A stretch of DNA of 64,000 nucleotides from Paenibacillus chondroitinus NBRC 15376 (lineage in GTDB: Bacteria > Bacillota > Bacilli > Paenibacillales > NBRC-103111). A model generated the notes under the pieces. It saw only the letters and a program-made list of their open reading frames with translations, searched no databases and was not told the origin of the DNA. Of this stretch, positions 8,446 to 16,572 are shown piece by piece. The position numbers and the translations under genes are program-made. The first letter of the stretch is position 1. Each line of letters opens with the position of its first letter. The stretch spans positions 1 to 64,000 of the forward strand of contig NZ_BILW01000028.1 in the NCBI RefSeq assembly GCF_004000765.1, given 5' to 3'.

Positions 8446-9186
8446 ATGCGGTACAAACGAGTCCTCATTAAGCTAAGCGGCGGGGCTGTTGCGGGGGAAA
8501 GCGAGTTCGGTTTCGATCCGAAACAACTGGATCATATTGCCAATGAAATTATGACGGTTGTTCAGTTAGGTGTCGAAGTGTGTCTTGTGATTGGCGGAGG
8601 CAATATCTTCCGCGGCAATATGGGCGAGAGCTGGGGCATTGAGAAAGCGGAGGCTGACAATATCGGAACTCTCGCTACCGTAATCAACAGCTTGATGCTG
8701 CGCGGTGTGCTGAAGGCGAAAACCGACGCGGAAGTGCGCGTCATGACAGCCATTCCGATCGCCTCCGTGGCGGAGCCTTTTATCCGGCTAAGAGCCATTC
8801 ATCACTTGGAAAAAGGGTACATCGTTATTTTCGCAGGGGGCAATGGACAGCCTTTCGTCACGACAGACTACCCCTCGGTCCAGAGAGCTATCGAAGTAAA
8901 CTGCGAAGCGATCCTCGTTGCGAAGCAAGGCGTTGACGGCGTTTTTGACAAAGACCCTAAACATCACAAAGAGGCCCTACAATACAAATCTCTCCACTAC
9001 AACGACGTCATTCACCATAATCTGAAGGTCATGGACCAGTCTGCCTTTATTCTGGCGCGGGATTATCACATTCCCATCCATGTGTTCAATTTCGACAAAC
9101 CCGGCTCCATGAAAGAAATATGCGCAGGGCAAAATACAGGTACAATCATCAGCGGCTCCTCGGAGCTTATTTATCAGCAGGGCTAG
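8446..9186 (+). CDS. UMP-kinase-like amino-acid-kinase-fold protein (PyrH paralogue)
   Basis: A 246-residue protein with the fold and motifs of bacterial uridylate kinase. It has KLSGGAVAGE near the N-terminus, GGGNIFRG at 50-57, EADNIGTLATVIN from 69, AGGNGQPF at 130-137 followed by TTD, K160 and DGVFDKDP at 164-171. These correspond to the phosphate- and UMP-binding motifs of PyrH. Several positions differ from canonical PyrH (for example the GTGNP-type loop reads GNGQP), and the gene is not in the usual tsf-pyrH-frr context, so it is probably a second, divergent copy. Start is ATG 8446, set by GGGAGGAGAGA; the upstream ATG at 8428 lies before that site. It converges on an acetyltransferase gene. 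Confidence 0.85.
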   Translation: MRYKRVLIKLSGGAVAGESEFGFDPKQLDHIANEIMTVVQLGVEVCLVIGGGNIFRGNMGESWGIEKAEADNIGTLATVINSLMLRGVLKAKTDAEVRVMTAIPIASVAEPFIRLRAIHHLEKGYIVIFAGGNGQPFVTTDYPSVQRAIEVNCEAILVAKQGVDGVFDKDPKHHKEALQYKSLHYNDVIHHNLKVMDQSAFILARDYHIPIHVFNFDKPGSMKEICAGQNTGTIISGSSELIYQQG

Positions 9187-9228
9187 TAGGTCCGGCGTAT
9201 CTTACGTCAAGGCAATCGACCCTTCTTA

Positions 9229-9409
9229 GAGGAACCTGAGGGCTCTATTTAGGCGAAAAGCGATGATTCACATGAGCGAGGGAACTACAGGCTCTTTTTT
9301 CAGCCTACTCCGCTATTTTTCAGCTAAAATGACGAAATAGCGGATCACAGTTCCCTCCCACTAGCTCAACCGCCTATTTTCGACGAAATAACGCCCTGTA
9401 GTTCCGCTC
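9229..9409. repeat. FFRR intergenic element, family 1, copy 2
   Basis: Forward units start at 9229 and 9278, inverted units at 9334 and 9385 (distances 49, 56, 51). The second forward unit reads GAGGGAACTACAGG; the last unit ends CCCTGTAGTTCCGC. It lies between convergent genes, just before a bidirectional terminator. Confidence 0.85.
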
Positions 9410-9427
9410 ACCAAGCACGACGAGACG

Positions 9428-9479
9428 AAAAAAAAAAGATAGAGCACAGTATCCAGCAACTGCCGCTCTATCTTTTTTT
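9428..9479. terminator. bidirectional intrinsic terminator
   Basis: AAAAAAGATAGAGC pairs with GCTCTATCTTTTTT around a loop of about 20 bases. It serves the convergent UMP-kinase-like and acetyltransferase genes. Confidence 0.85.
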
Positions 9480-9482
9480 ATT

Positions 9483-10397
9483 TTACTCGCTTTGGTCCAG
9501 CATCAACACATAGTAATCATTCGCATTCTTCGTTCTAAAGCCGCAAGATTCGTACAAACCCAGTGCTTTCTCATTTTCGACCGAAACTTCGAGTTTGATC
9601 AACCCCGCCTGATGCTTCATCTTCAGCTCCCCGATAGTCTGACTCAAGATCACACGTCCATAACCCTGACCCCGACGCTCCGGCAGAACGCAAAAGCCAT
9701 AGATGAATCCGCTGGCATCCGTCTCAATCATGGCTCCTATTTTACCAATCGGCTCTTTCTGTTCCCCATGCCCAAGCTCTGCGATCCAGGTTTTTTCCTT
9801 GTCGCCGGTAATCGTTTGGTTCACGTATTCTCTTGTATCCGCTTCGGGCATATTAAAGCCAGACATATTCAGTTGAACGAGCAGCTCGGTATCCTCTACA
9901 TTGGCGGAGCGCAGCGTCAGCCGTTCTTCACCGTTTTGTGGCACTACTTCCGCCTCTTCTTGAAGCTCCATCACGTATTCCGAGAACCGATAGTCCGCAC
10001 CTAGCTTCGTCAAAAAACCCTTCCCGCTCGCCGATCCCCGTTCATTGATGAAAATAGCCTTCGGCACCCCTCGGCTTCGGCACGTTTCCAGCGCCGTCTG
10101 AACCAACTGCCCAAAGATACCTTGGTTTCGCACCTCCGGGTGCACCATTCCGCTAATTTCGACTTCCGTAGACAGAAAAGAATATATCGCCAGAAATCCG
10201 ACAATCCGGTCATCCCGGTAAAATAAAAAGTCATTCGTCACACCGGGCGGACGATCCGATAATGTCCCCCAGTTTAGTTTAATCTCGATATGGTCATGGC
10301 GGTTACATGTCTCCCATAGATCCCTAACTTCCTTCAGCTCCTGTGGGGACAGTCCCGCCCTTGCAAATATGCCTTGTTTCAATAGCTTGTCCTCCAT
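9483..10397 (-). CDS. tandem GNAT-domain N-acetyltransferase
   Basis: A 304-residue cytoplasmic protein with two GNAT folds in tandem. The N-terminal half has a motif-A-like VRNQGIFGQL segment. The C-terminal half, starting at about residue 155 (LTLRSANVED), has a canonical acetyl-CoA binding motif RRGQGYGR near 240 followed by ALGLYESCGF. Tandem GNATs of this size often have one catalytic and one degenerate half; the C-terminal half looks catalytic. The acceptor substrate cannot be told from sequence. Upstream spacing to a start-proximal AGCAGG gives a weak ribosome binding site. It is transcribed alone, away from the sigma factor operon. Confidence 0.85.
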   Translation of the reverse strand: MEDKLLKQGIFARAGLSPQELKEVRDLWETCNRHDHIEIKLNWGTLSDRPPGVTNDFLFYRDDRIVGFLAIYSFLSTEVEISGMVHPEVRNQGIFGQLVQTALETCRSRGVPKAIFINERGSASGKGFLTKLGADYRFSEYVMELQEEAEVVPQNGEERLTLRSANVEDTELLVQLNMSGFNMPEADTREYVNQTITGDKEKTWIAELGHGEQKEPIGKIGAMIETDASGFIYGFCVLPERRGQGYGRVILSQTIGELKMKHQAGLIKLEVSVENEKALGLYESCGFRTKNANDYYVLMLDQSE

Positions 10398-10489
10398 ACC
10401 TGCTTAGTTACTTGCCTACTGTCATTATACATGTCTGTTCTTCGGCGTGGTAAGCTAATAAATGATTTTACATAAAGTTTCGTGCACTG

Positions 10490-10516
10490 TGAACGATTGA
10501 TCCCTGTTGTTCGTAC
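10490..10516 (+). promoter_or_regulatory. ECF-type promoter before the sigma operon
   Basis: TGAACG at 10490-10495 and CGTAC at 10512-10516, separated by 16 bases. AAC in the -35 box and CGT in the -10 box are hallmarks of ECF sigma promoters, and TGAACG resembles the -35 box recalled for B. subtilis SigY. Its place about 25 bp before the sigma gene suggests autoregulation. Confidence 0.6.
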
Positions 10517-10540
10517 TATCTAAGAATTCAGGCAGAGAGG

Positions 10541-11074
10541 GTGACCCTTGACTTGGAAGAGCAAGATTGGCTTGATCGGGCAACGCGGGGAGATCGCACC
10601 GCTCTGTCCCAACTGTTACAGCAGCATTATGATTTTGTTTACAAATATTTGTTGAAAATAACGCTGAATCCGTCCATGGCGGAGGACCTGACGCAAGATA
10701 CCATGATTCGATGCATCGAGAAAATAAACTTGTACAACGCAAAATCCAAGTTCTCCTCTTGGCTGATCACGATAGCCACCCGTTTGATGATTGATCAGGC
10801 GCGGCGGCGCAAACGCGAAAAGAAGTGGCAGGAGGAACAGCAGGTGCAGGCCGTGCGTCAGATGCAGTGGCACGCCGAAAGCCGGAACGAGGCTTGGCCC
10901 GATGTGCTGAACACCTTGGCAGAAATGCCCGAGGAAAGCCGCATTCCGGTTATTCTCAAGCATTACTACGGCTACACCTATGAAGAAATTGGTCAAATCC
11001 TTGCCATCGCGGAAGGGACTGCCAAATCGAGAGTGCATAACGCTTTGAAACATTTGCGAAAGGAGCTCGTGTAG
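10541..11074 (+). CDS. sigY: ECF RNA polymerase sigma factor, SigY-like
   Basis: A 177-residue extracytoplasmic-function sigma factor. Region 2 spans about residues 25-90, including HYDFVYKYLLKI and the AEDLTQDTMIRC helix that binds core polymerase and the -10 element. Region 4 spans about 125-176 with the YTYEEIGQILAIAEGTAKSRV helix-turn-helix that reads the -35 element. The order sigma, small TM protein, second small TM protein matches the B. subtilis sigY-yxlC-yxlD layout, which supports the SigY assignment. The start is GTG 10541, or TTG 10553, which has better spacing from GAGAGGGTGA. An ECF promoter lies just upstream. The next gene begins at the base after the stop codon. Confidence 0.82.
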   Translation: MTLDLEEQDWLDRATRGDRTALSQLLQQHYDFVYKYLLKITLNPSMAEDLTQDTMIRCIEKINLYNAKSKFSSWLITIATRLMIDQARRRKREKKWQEEQQVQAVRQMQWHAESRNEAWPDVLNTLAEMPEESRIPVILKHYYGYTYEEIGQILAIAEGTAKSRVHNALKHLRKELV

Positions 11075-11452
11075 ATGGACGACTTTCAGGACGCTAATCA
11101 TAAAAAGCCTCAGCAAAGCGGATCTTCAGAGGATCAGACCGACGCTTCTGCAAATGAGGCTGACGTTGTTAGGCTGCAGCAAGGGCTAGACGCGTTAGAC
11201 GGCTTATTCCCCGCGTCGCGTCCAAGCAGCGCTTGGTTCGATCAACAAATCGCAGCCGTACAGAGAAAGCAGCGTTCGCGGCTGCTTGGTGATCTTCTCA
11301 AGCTGTGGGGCACCGCCCTGCTGCTGTTCTATCTCCTCTTCATGGTCGCAGCTGCACAGCCGGTTACCTTCATTACCTTCCAAGCTTTAGCGATCATTGC
11401 GCCGCTAGCTTGGCTACTCTTCAGAAAGCAGGTGGATTCACATGAAACATGA
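11075..11452 (+). CDS. YxlC-like membrane protein, probable negative regulator of the sigma factor
   Basis: A 125-residue protein with a charged, disordered N-terminal 40 residues, a short conserved-looking helix (LQQGLDALDGLFPASRPS), and a C-terminal hydrophobic hairpin of two transmembrane segments at about 73-93 and 96-113. Position directly after an ECF sigma gene, size and topology agree with YxlC, which with YxlD restrains SigY in B. subtilis. No zinc anti-sigma HxxxCxxC motif is present. Start ATG 11075 directly abuts the sigma stop codon. It overlaps the next gene by 11 bases, indicating translational coupling. Function is inferred mainly from context. Confidence 0.65.
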   Translation: MDDFQDANHKKPQQSGSSEDQTDASANEADVVRLQQGLDALDGLFPASRPSSAWFDQQIAAVQRKQRSRLLGDLLKLWGTALLLFYLLFMVAAAQPVTFITFQALAIIAPLAWLLFRKQVDSHET

Positions 11453-11666
11453 AAATTGGGATGCACTACCTATATGGGCTTGGATTGGCATTGCCCTTAT
11501 TCTGCTCGTGCAAAGCACATGGCTATTCGTTGATGCGCGCAAGAGGAGTGCTCGATATCCTTGGTTTTGGGGGATTTGGGGCATCCTTCAGGCACCGACG
11601 CCGCTCATCGTGTACTTGTTTGCGGTGCGCAAGATTCACCGCACCTTCTCGGGCAAGGGGAATTGA
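11442..11666 (+). CDS. small YxlD/YxlE-type membrane protein
   Basis: A 74-residue protein with two transmembrane segments (about 10-30 and 42-62) joined by a basic loop DARKRSARYPWFWG. The second segment carries the LQAPTPLIVYLF pattern seen in small PLDc_N-like membrane proteins. It overlaps the preceding gene by 11 bases and is the last gene before a terminator. In B. subtilis the SigY operon encodes similar tiny membrane partners of YxlC, so a role in holding the sigma factor inactive is plausible but inferred from context. Confidence 0.65.
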   Translation: MKHENWDALPIWAWIGIALILLVQSTWLFVDARKRSARYPWFWGIWGILQAPTPLIVYLFAVRKIHRTFSGKGN

Positions 11667-11701
11667 GATTAGGCTAACTGTAGTCCAGGTAGCATTTAAC
11701 A

Positions 11702-11735
11702 GAAGAGCCAGCCCCCTAGGGGCCGGCTCTTTCCA
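11702..11735. terminator. bidirectional intrinsic terminator
   Basis: AAGAGCCAGCCCC and GGGGCCGGCTCTT pair with one mismatch around a 3-base loop, with T and A tracts on both sides. It separates the sigma operon from the convergent AraC gene. Confidence 0.85.
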
Positions 11736-11738
11736 CTA

Positions 11739-12539
11739 TTACTGTGCCTGCCGGGCATATTCATCCGGTGTCTGGCCGATAATGGACTTAAAGTCCTTAA
11801 TAAAATGCGACTGGTCGTGATACCCCAGATCCATCGACAGCTTGGACCAGTTCGGCCTGACGCTCACATCCGTCATTTCCGCCGCATTCTGAATGCGGGC
11901 CAGCTTAATGACCCACTTGGGCGTAACGCCAACGTAGTGGTCGAAAAGCCGCTGCAGCGTCCTTTTGTTCACATGGAAGTGCTCGCAGAGACTGTCTACC
12001 TTCGTAATATCCGGCTGCTCGTTAATATAATCAATGATTTCATTGATAAAGGCTACCTGCGCATCTTGTTCCGGCAGCTTAGGCCGGATCATCCGTTCAA
12101 TCAGCGCGACCATTTGCGATTCATCTGTCTGCGCAAACATGTCGGTCTCCAACCTTCGCGGATCGGTATCAAAGACGCTCTGAACACCCAACGGGCCCTC
12201 CTGCATGGCGGAAACCGGCCGCTTGAAGAACGGGTAGAAACCGCCGGGCTTGAATTTCACGCCAAATACACATCCGTGCCCCTCCAAGTAGTGGCCGTAT
12301 TTCTCTTTTCCAGGTCCGTAAATGGCCGTCCGGTCAGGCTCAACGACCAAGTTGACGCAGGGATTCGGAATGACGTGCTGCGTATAAGGCTCTTGGCCTC
12401 TTAAATCCCACCGAATAATCCAATAATGGCGAATGAAAAAAGCCAGATCCTCCGAGGGAGCCACCCTGGAAAGCTGAAATTTCCGTGCAGTTTGCTGCAA
12501 ATTCATAATACCTAGACTGGGCTTGATAAGGTCAGACAT
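11739..12539 (-). CDS. AraC-family transcriptional regulator
   Basis: A 267-residue regulator. The N-terminal 150 residues form a ligand-type domain with FFIRHYWIIRWDL and HVIPNPCVNLVVE, as in AraC proteins carrying a DUF6597-type sensor domain. Two C-terminal helix-turn-helix motifs follow: VNKRTLQRLFDHYVGVTP and the second with LGYHDQSHFIKDFKSIIGQTPDEY. The frame extends upstream to 12602, but AAGGAG sits 11 bases before the ATG at 12539, making that the likely start. It diverges from an SRPBCC-domain gene about 90 bp away, which it probably regulates. The inducer is unknown. Confidence 0.85.
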   Translation of the reverse strand: MSDLIKPSLGIMNLQQTARKFQLSRVAPSEDLAFFIRHYWIIRWDLRGQEPYTQHVIPNPCVNLVVEPDRTAIYGPGKEKYGHYLEGHGCVFGVKFKPGGFYPFFKRPVSAMQEGPLGVQSVFDTDPRRLETDMFAQTDESQMVALIERMIRPKLPEQDAQVAFINEIIDYINEQPDITKVDSLCEHFHVNKRTLQRLFDHYVGVTPKWVIKLARIQNAAEMTDVSVRPNWSKLSMDLGYHDQSHFIKDFKSIIGQTPDEYARQAQ

Positions 12540-12631
12540 GACGCCGATCACTCCTTGTCGCGTTTTTACAATACTTGGAGCGTACAAACTTCTATCATAC
12601 ACTTAACACATGTCGAGGGAGTGAGCTTAAG

Positions 12632-13081
12632 TTGGAATTAAAATACGAATTTTATATTGGTGCAACTTGCAAAGAAGTGTGGGATATTCTGGTGACACCA
12701 GAGGGGACGCGTAAAATTTTCTTCGGCAGCGTACTGGAGACCACGTTCGAGATTGGCTCTGAGTTCAGATACATTGGGCCAGGCAATGACGGTGAAGAAA
12801 CGGTTCATGTCTATGGTACGATTCTCGCCTATGAACCGGAGAAACTTCTCTCCTGCATCGAACATGCAGGTCCCTCTTATAATCCGAATCATGCGGATTT
12901 TCAGTCGCGGATGACGTTTACGTTGGAAACGGTCGGCAGCTGTACCAAAATGACGCTCATTAATGATGAATGGACACCGAACCACCCGAGCTTAGAGAGA
13001 ACGAAAGCAAGCTGGTGGATGATTTTAAGCAATATCAAGACACTAGCGGAGACTGGCAAAACATTAGACTTCGGTTGGTAA
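12632..13081 (+). CDS. SRPBCC/AHSA1-domain protein
   Basis: A 149-residue protein of the SRPBCC (START-like) fold, AHSA1 branch, which binds hydrophobic ligands in a deep pocket. Typical features are the N-terminal strand YEFYIGATCKEVWDILVTPEGTRKIFFG and the central GTILAYEPEKLLS segment. The start is TTG 12632, set by the GAGGGAGTGAG ribosome binding site 6-8 bases upstream; an in-frame ATG 57 bases further upstream lacks such a site. It is divergent from an AraC regulator and ends at a terminator shared with the acetyltransferase operon. Ligand and function are unknown. Confidence 0.78.
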   Translation: MELKYEFYIGATCKEVWDILVTPEGTRKIFFGSVLETTFEIGSEFRYIGPGNDGEETVHVYGTILAYEPEKLLSCIEHAGPSYNPNHADFQSRMTFTLETVGSCTKMTLINDEWTPNHPSLERTKASWWMILSNIKTLAETGKTLDFGW

Positions 13082-13083
13082 AA

Positions 13084-13130
13084 AAGCGGCTATCTCAAAG
13101 AGTCAACACGCCTTGAGATAGTCTTTTCTC
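13084..13130. terminator. bidirectional intrinsic terminator
   Basis: GGCTATCTCAA pairs with TTGAGATAGTC; A-rich flank on the left and TCTTTTCTCC on the right. It lies between convergent genes. Confidence 0.75.
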
Positions 13131-13133
13131 CAT

Positions 13134-13805
13134 TTACAAAGGTAGAAGTGCGAGCGATGTTTTCCCCTCAAGCCCCTCAACCATGGCATGCCAAGCTTGC
13201 GGTTTATTCGCAAGAACGGCATAGTAACGCCGCAGGAACGTCGCAACCAGCTTCGCGCTGATCTCCTCCGCATCCTCATCCGTCGGAAGGAAGCAAAGAT
13301 CCAGCTCTTCCACCGCTTCCCCGTTGTTTTCCCATGAAGGATGCACGTACGGGAAATCAATCCGCTTGTAACCGAGATGCGACAAGACTTCTCGCCGTAC
13401 GTAAGGGTCCATCGGCTTCACGCCGCCGAACGGATGCCCTTCGATCCGATATGGATCGTAGATTTCAGCGAACATGCCCAGCATCGGCTTGCCCGACTCG
13501 GCCGCCAGAGCCACCAGGTCATTCCAACGTTTACGCGCCAGAAAACGGCCAATGCCAAGTCCCGCTTGACCAATAATCGTGAAGTCCGTCATCGCCACTT
13601 GAAAATCGTCATAATAGCGATACTCTGTCGTACCAACGACTTTCCCTTCATGCACAGCGACGAACACCCGAATACCCGGGTCCTCCAACGGTTCTTTCCA
13701 CAGCGTATATTCCAGCACCTCTTCCGGTGGAAATACCTCCTTCATCAGATCATGCATCGCACGAAACAAAGGGTTGTCTATACTCGTTATCCGTATGTAT
13801 TCCAT
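13134..13805 (-). CDS. GNAT-fold N-acetyltransferase-like protein
   Basis: A 223-residue protein. Residues 1-110 have the GNAT pattern: FVAVHEGKVVGTTEYRYY (beta-4 region), DFTIIGQAGLGIGRFLARKRWND (acetyl-CoA pyrophosphate loop, with GLGIGR in place of RGxGxG). The later part is unusual, with PYRIEGHPFGG and a long C-terminal helical extension. Start ATG is preceded by AAAGGAGCTTGAGG. It is the third gene of a minus-strand operon after the nitrilase and another GNAT, 17 bases after the latter. The substrate is unknown. Confidence 0.72.
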   Translation of the reverse strand: MEYIRITSIDNPLFRAMHDLMKEVFPPEEVLEYTLWKEPLEDPGIRVFVAVHEGKVVGTTEYRYYDDFQVAMTDFTIIGQAGLGIGRFLARKRWNDLVALAAESGKPMLGMFAEIYDPYRIEGHPFGGVKPMDPYVRREVLSHLGYKRIDFPYVHPSWENNGEAVEELDLCFLPTDEDAEEISAKLVATFLRRYYAVLANKPQAWHAMVEGLEGKTSLALLPL

Positions 13806-13822
13806 TAGTTCCTCAAGCTCCT

Positions 13823-14521
13823 TTACGTCCTATTTCGAAATGGATTCCGCCACTCCATCAAAAGCGCATAGTTCAGTGACTCCTCGTCCTGCAAATAATC
13901 CGGCACAACCTGCACCGGCGTTCTCCCGCAGCGCAGCAGGAACGTTATCACCGGGTCCTTGCAAACTCCTGCCATGACCGCTTTCACATACTCCTCCACA
14001 GTCATCGATTCAGCCTGCTTATGGTACCCCGGCATGCGCCCGCCGCCAAGCAATCTGCGCAGCCCCAAATGCACAACGACCTCATACATGGACTGCATCA
14101 TCCATTTGCCAAGACCGAACTTGCGATATGCGGGCATTACGCAGATATCCACAATATACAGGGTATCGCCGTCTGGCCGGTGCGTGCGGATGTAGCCATC
14201 GTCGGTTAGCGTCGACCAGCTGTGATCAGCAGCATGCTTTTCGTCATAATCGACAAGTAATCCCGTGATGGAGCCAACAATCCTCCCCTCCACCTCTACA
14301 CAGAGTGCGCCTTGGGGGAATCTGGTAATGTGCTCCGTTAGCTGCTCCTCATTCCACCATAACTCCGACGGAAAAGGCGGTGGAAAGCTTTCCTGCTGAA
14401 CGCGAATCAGCGCGTCCATATCCGCTTTTTCATAATTGCGGATGACTGCCTCAATGGGCTTGTCGCCGTCGAAGACGTACAACTTTTTCGCGTAAAATGT
14501 GTTCGCATTCGTATCCGCCAT
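13823..14521 (-). CDS. GNAT-family N-acetyltransferase
   Basis: A 232-residue GNAT enzyme. IVGSITGLLVDY and TLYIVDICVMPAYRKFGLGKWMMQSMY form beta-4, beta-5 and the acetyl-CoA loop (RKFGLGKWM). It lies 15 bases or so after the nitrilase gene. In B. subtilis YhcX, from memory, a GNAT and a nitrilase domain are fused in one chain; here they are two adjacent genes, which suggests the two activities work together. An upstream ATG at 14530 is only two bases from GAGGGGGT, so 14521 is the better start. Substrate unknown. Confidence 0.8.
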   Translation of the reverse strand: MADTNANTFYAKKLYVFDGDKPIEAVIRNYEKADMDALIRVQQESFPPPFPSELWWNEEQLTEHITRFPQGALCVEVEGRIVGSITGLLVDYDEKHAADHSWSTLTDDGYIRTHRPDGDTLYIVDICVMPAYRKFGLGKWMMQSMYEVVVHLGLRRLLGGGRMPGYHKQAESMTVEEYVKAVMAGVCKDPVITFLLRCGRTPVQVVPDYLQDEESLNYALLMEWRNPFRNRT

Positions 14522-14545
14522 GCTAGGCATACCCCCTCGCCCTGA

Positions 14546-15397
14546 TTAGGACCAATCGGTGTACAGATCCGTCCTGCGGTCACGCCATGTGGTGACAGAG
14601 CCTTTTTCGCGGACAAGGGTTAACAAATCCAGATCCAAATCGGCTGTGACCACCATATCACCGTTGATTTCACCTTCGACCATAATCCCTTTTGGAGGGA
14701 AAGGCACATCATTCGGAGTAAGCACCGCGGCTTGCCCGAAATTCGCCCTCATGAAATCAACTGTTGGCAGAGCGCCGACCGTCCCCGTCGTAACGACGTA
14801 GATTTGATTCTCAATTGTTCGTGCATGGCAAGTGTAACGCACTCGGTGGAACCCGTGCCGGTCATCCGTACAGGAAGGAGCAAACAGCACATCAGCGCCG
14901 CGGGCTCTAGCCATTCGGACGATTTCCGGGAATTCTACGTCATAGCAGACGAGTATCGCGATGCGGCCTTTGTCCGTGTCAAAAACCTGTAGGGAATCCC
15001 CAGCCCCCATATTCCATTCCTTCACTTCAGTCGGGGTGATATGCAGCTTTTTCTGCTCGCCGACACGCCCGTCCGGATAAAATAAGAAGGCCGTGTTATA
15101 CAGCTTCTCCTCCTCGGAGGTAATGTGCGTGCCGCCAATGATATGCATGCCCGTTTGTTTCGCCAGTCCTTGGAAAAGCGTCCGATAAGACTCAGTAAAC
15201 GACGGCAATGCCTCAATCGGCAGCGCTTTGCCATGCTCATCGCCTATGGACATCAACTGCGTTGTGAACAGTTCAGGAAACAGTACAAAATCCGCTTCAA
15301 ATTCCTGAGCCACCTTCACATAATGCTCCACCTGCGCCGCGAACTCTTCAAAATTGTGTATCGTGTGCAGATGGTACTGCACCGCCGAAACTCGCAT
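14546..15397 (-). CDS. carbon-nitrogen hydrolase (nitrilase superfamily)
   Basis: A 283-residue amidase/nitrilase-fold enzyme that cleaves C-N bonds of amides or nitriles. The catalytic Glu-Lys-Cys triad is visible: E42 in FPELF, K118 in KKLHITPTE, and C151 in ILVCYDVEFPE. The preferred start is the ATG at 15397, spaced from GGGAGAGA at about 15408-15415; in-frame ATG codons at 15409 and 15406 and a TTG at 15418 are alternatives. First gene of an operon with two GNAT proteins. The nitrilase-GNAT pairing recalls YhcX of Bacillus. The natural amide substrate is unknown. Confidence 0.88.
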   Translation of the reverse strand: MRVSAVQYHLHTIHNFEEFAAQVEHYVKVAQEFEADFVLFPELFTTQLMSIGDEHGKALPIEALPSFTESYRTLFQGLAKQTGMHIIGGTHITSEEEKLYNTAFLFYPDGRVGEQKKLHITPTEVKEWNMGAGDSLQVFDTDKGRIAILVCYDVEFPEIVRMARARGADVLFAPSCTDDRHGFHRVRYTCHARTIENQIYVVTTGTVGALPTVDFMRANFGQAAVLTPNDVPFPPKGIMVEGEINGDMVVTADLDLDLLTLVREKGSVTTWRDRRTDLYTDWS

Positions 15398-15444
15398 TTT
15401 CAACATCATCTCTCCCAACTTGTCAACATTTCGATAGGCCAGAG

Positions 15445-16434
15445 TTACAAGCTAACAAGCACTCGTCCTCTCACTTTCCCGTCCAAAACCTCTTGCGTCG
15501 CCTGGACAACCCCGTCCAATGCCACTTCTTTGTACATCATGCGCTCAAGCAGCTGCGGTTTCAATTCCCCAGCCATCCGCTCCCACAGGGACTTCCGAAT
15601 CTCGGATGGGCAATACACCGAATCAATACCCAACAGGTTCACGCCCCGCAGTATAAAAGGAAACACTGTCGCGGCAAATTCACCACCACCTGTCACTCCG
15701 CTCAGCGCTACGGACCCTCCGTATTTCATCCGGCTCAGGACATAGGCCAGCGATTCGCCTCCTACCGGATCGACGCAACCCGCCCAATATTCCTTGTCCA
15801 GCGGTTTCCTGACCGATGGAGATAACTCGTCCCGAGGCACTACTCGCTCCGCGCCCAATTCGAGCAAATACGCATGATCGGCGGACTTGCCCGTACTGGC
15901 TTCCACCTCATAACCGAGCGCGGCCAGCATCGATACACTGTTACTGCCTACTCCGCCGGTGGCACCTCGAACGAGGACAGGCCCCCTCTCCTTGCTCAGC
16001 CCGTTCTCTTCCATGCGCTGAATCGAAAGCGCTGCTGTGAAGCCCGCCGTTCCCAGTATCATCGCCTCGCGATGGGACAGTCCCTTCGGCAGCGGCACAA
16101 CCCAGTCGGCCGGGACGCGCGCGTAGGCGCTGAACCCGCCGTAATGTCCCGTTCCCAGCTCATAGCTGGTCACAAGCACCTCGTCGCCCTCGCGAAAGCG
16201 CGGGTCTGACGAAGCGGCAACTGTACCTGCCAGATCGATCCCTGGCACGATGGGGTACTTGCGCACAACGCGACCGTTCGGCGTGCAAGCCAACGCATCT
16301 TTATAATTAATACCCGAGTAGCGCACGCGGATCGTAACTTCACCCGGGGGTAAATCTTCTATTCGTAGCTCTTTCACTTGGGTGGAAAAATGCTCTTCCG
16401 TCCTCTCCACCACTAACGCCTTAAAGCTATCCAT
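15445..16434 (-). CDS. YhdH/YhfP-family quinone oxidoreductase (acrylyl-CoA reductase type)
   Basis: A 329-residue medium-chain dehydrogenase/reductase lacking zinc, of the YhdH/YhfP/AcuI branch, which reduces activated double bonds using NADPH. It shows YSGINYKDALA, PIVPGIDLAGTV, the nucleotide-binding VRGATGGVGSNSVSMLAALGY segment near 150-175, and the C-terminal GKVRGRVLVSL typical of the family. Start ATG 16434 has GAGGAGGCT about 8 bases upstream. It is separated from the nitrilase operon by under 50 bp and may be its first gene. The best-known relatives reduce acryloyl-CoA; the substrate here is not shown by sequence. Confidence 0.88.
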   Translation of the reverse strand: MDSFKALVVERTEEHFSTQVKELRIEDLPPGEVTIRVRYSGINYKDALACTPNGRVVRKYPIVPGIDLAGTVAASSDPRFREGDEVLVTSYELGTGHYGGFSAYARVPADWVVPLPKGLSHREAMILGTAGFTAALSIQRMEENGLSKERGPVLVRGATGGVGSNSVSMLAALGYEVEASTGKSADHAYLLELGAERVVPRDELSPSVRKPLDKEYWAGCVDPVGGESLAYVLSRMKYGGSVALSGVTGGGEFAATVFPFILRGVNLLGIDSVYCPSEIRKSLWERMAGELKPQLLERMMYKEVALDGVVQATQEVLDGKVRGRVLVSL

Positions 16435-16572
16435 GCTGGTTTAGCCTCCTCGGTCCTCATTGGATTCATTCAAGTGAATTTTCCATCTACTACCCATTTA
16501 GTTTACTAAAATCGTGTTCAGTATTCAAAGGTTTCGACGCTTCGATGAAAATTCCAAGGCGGCGGTTGCTCG

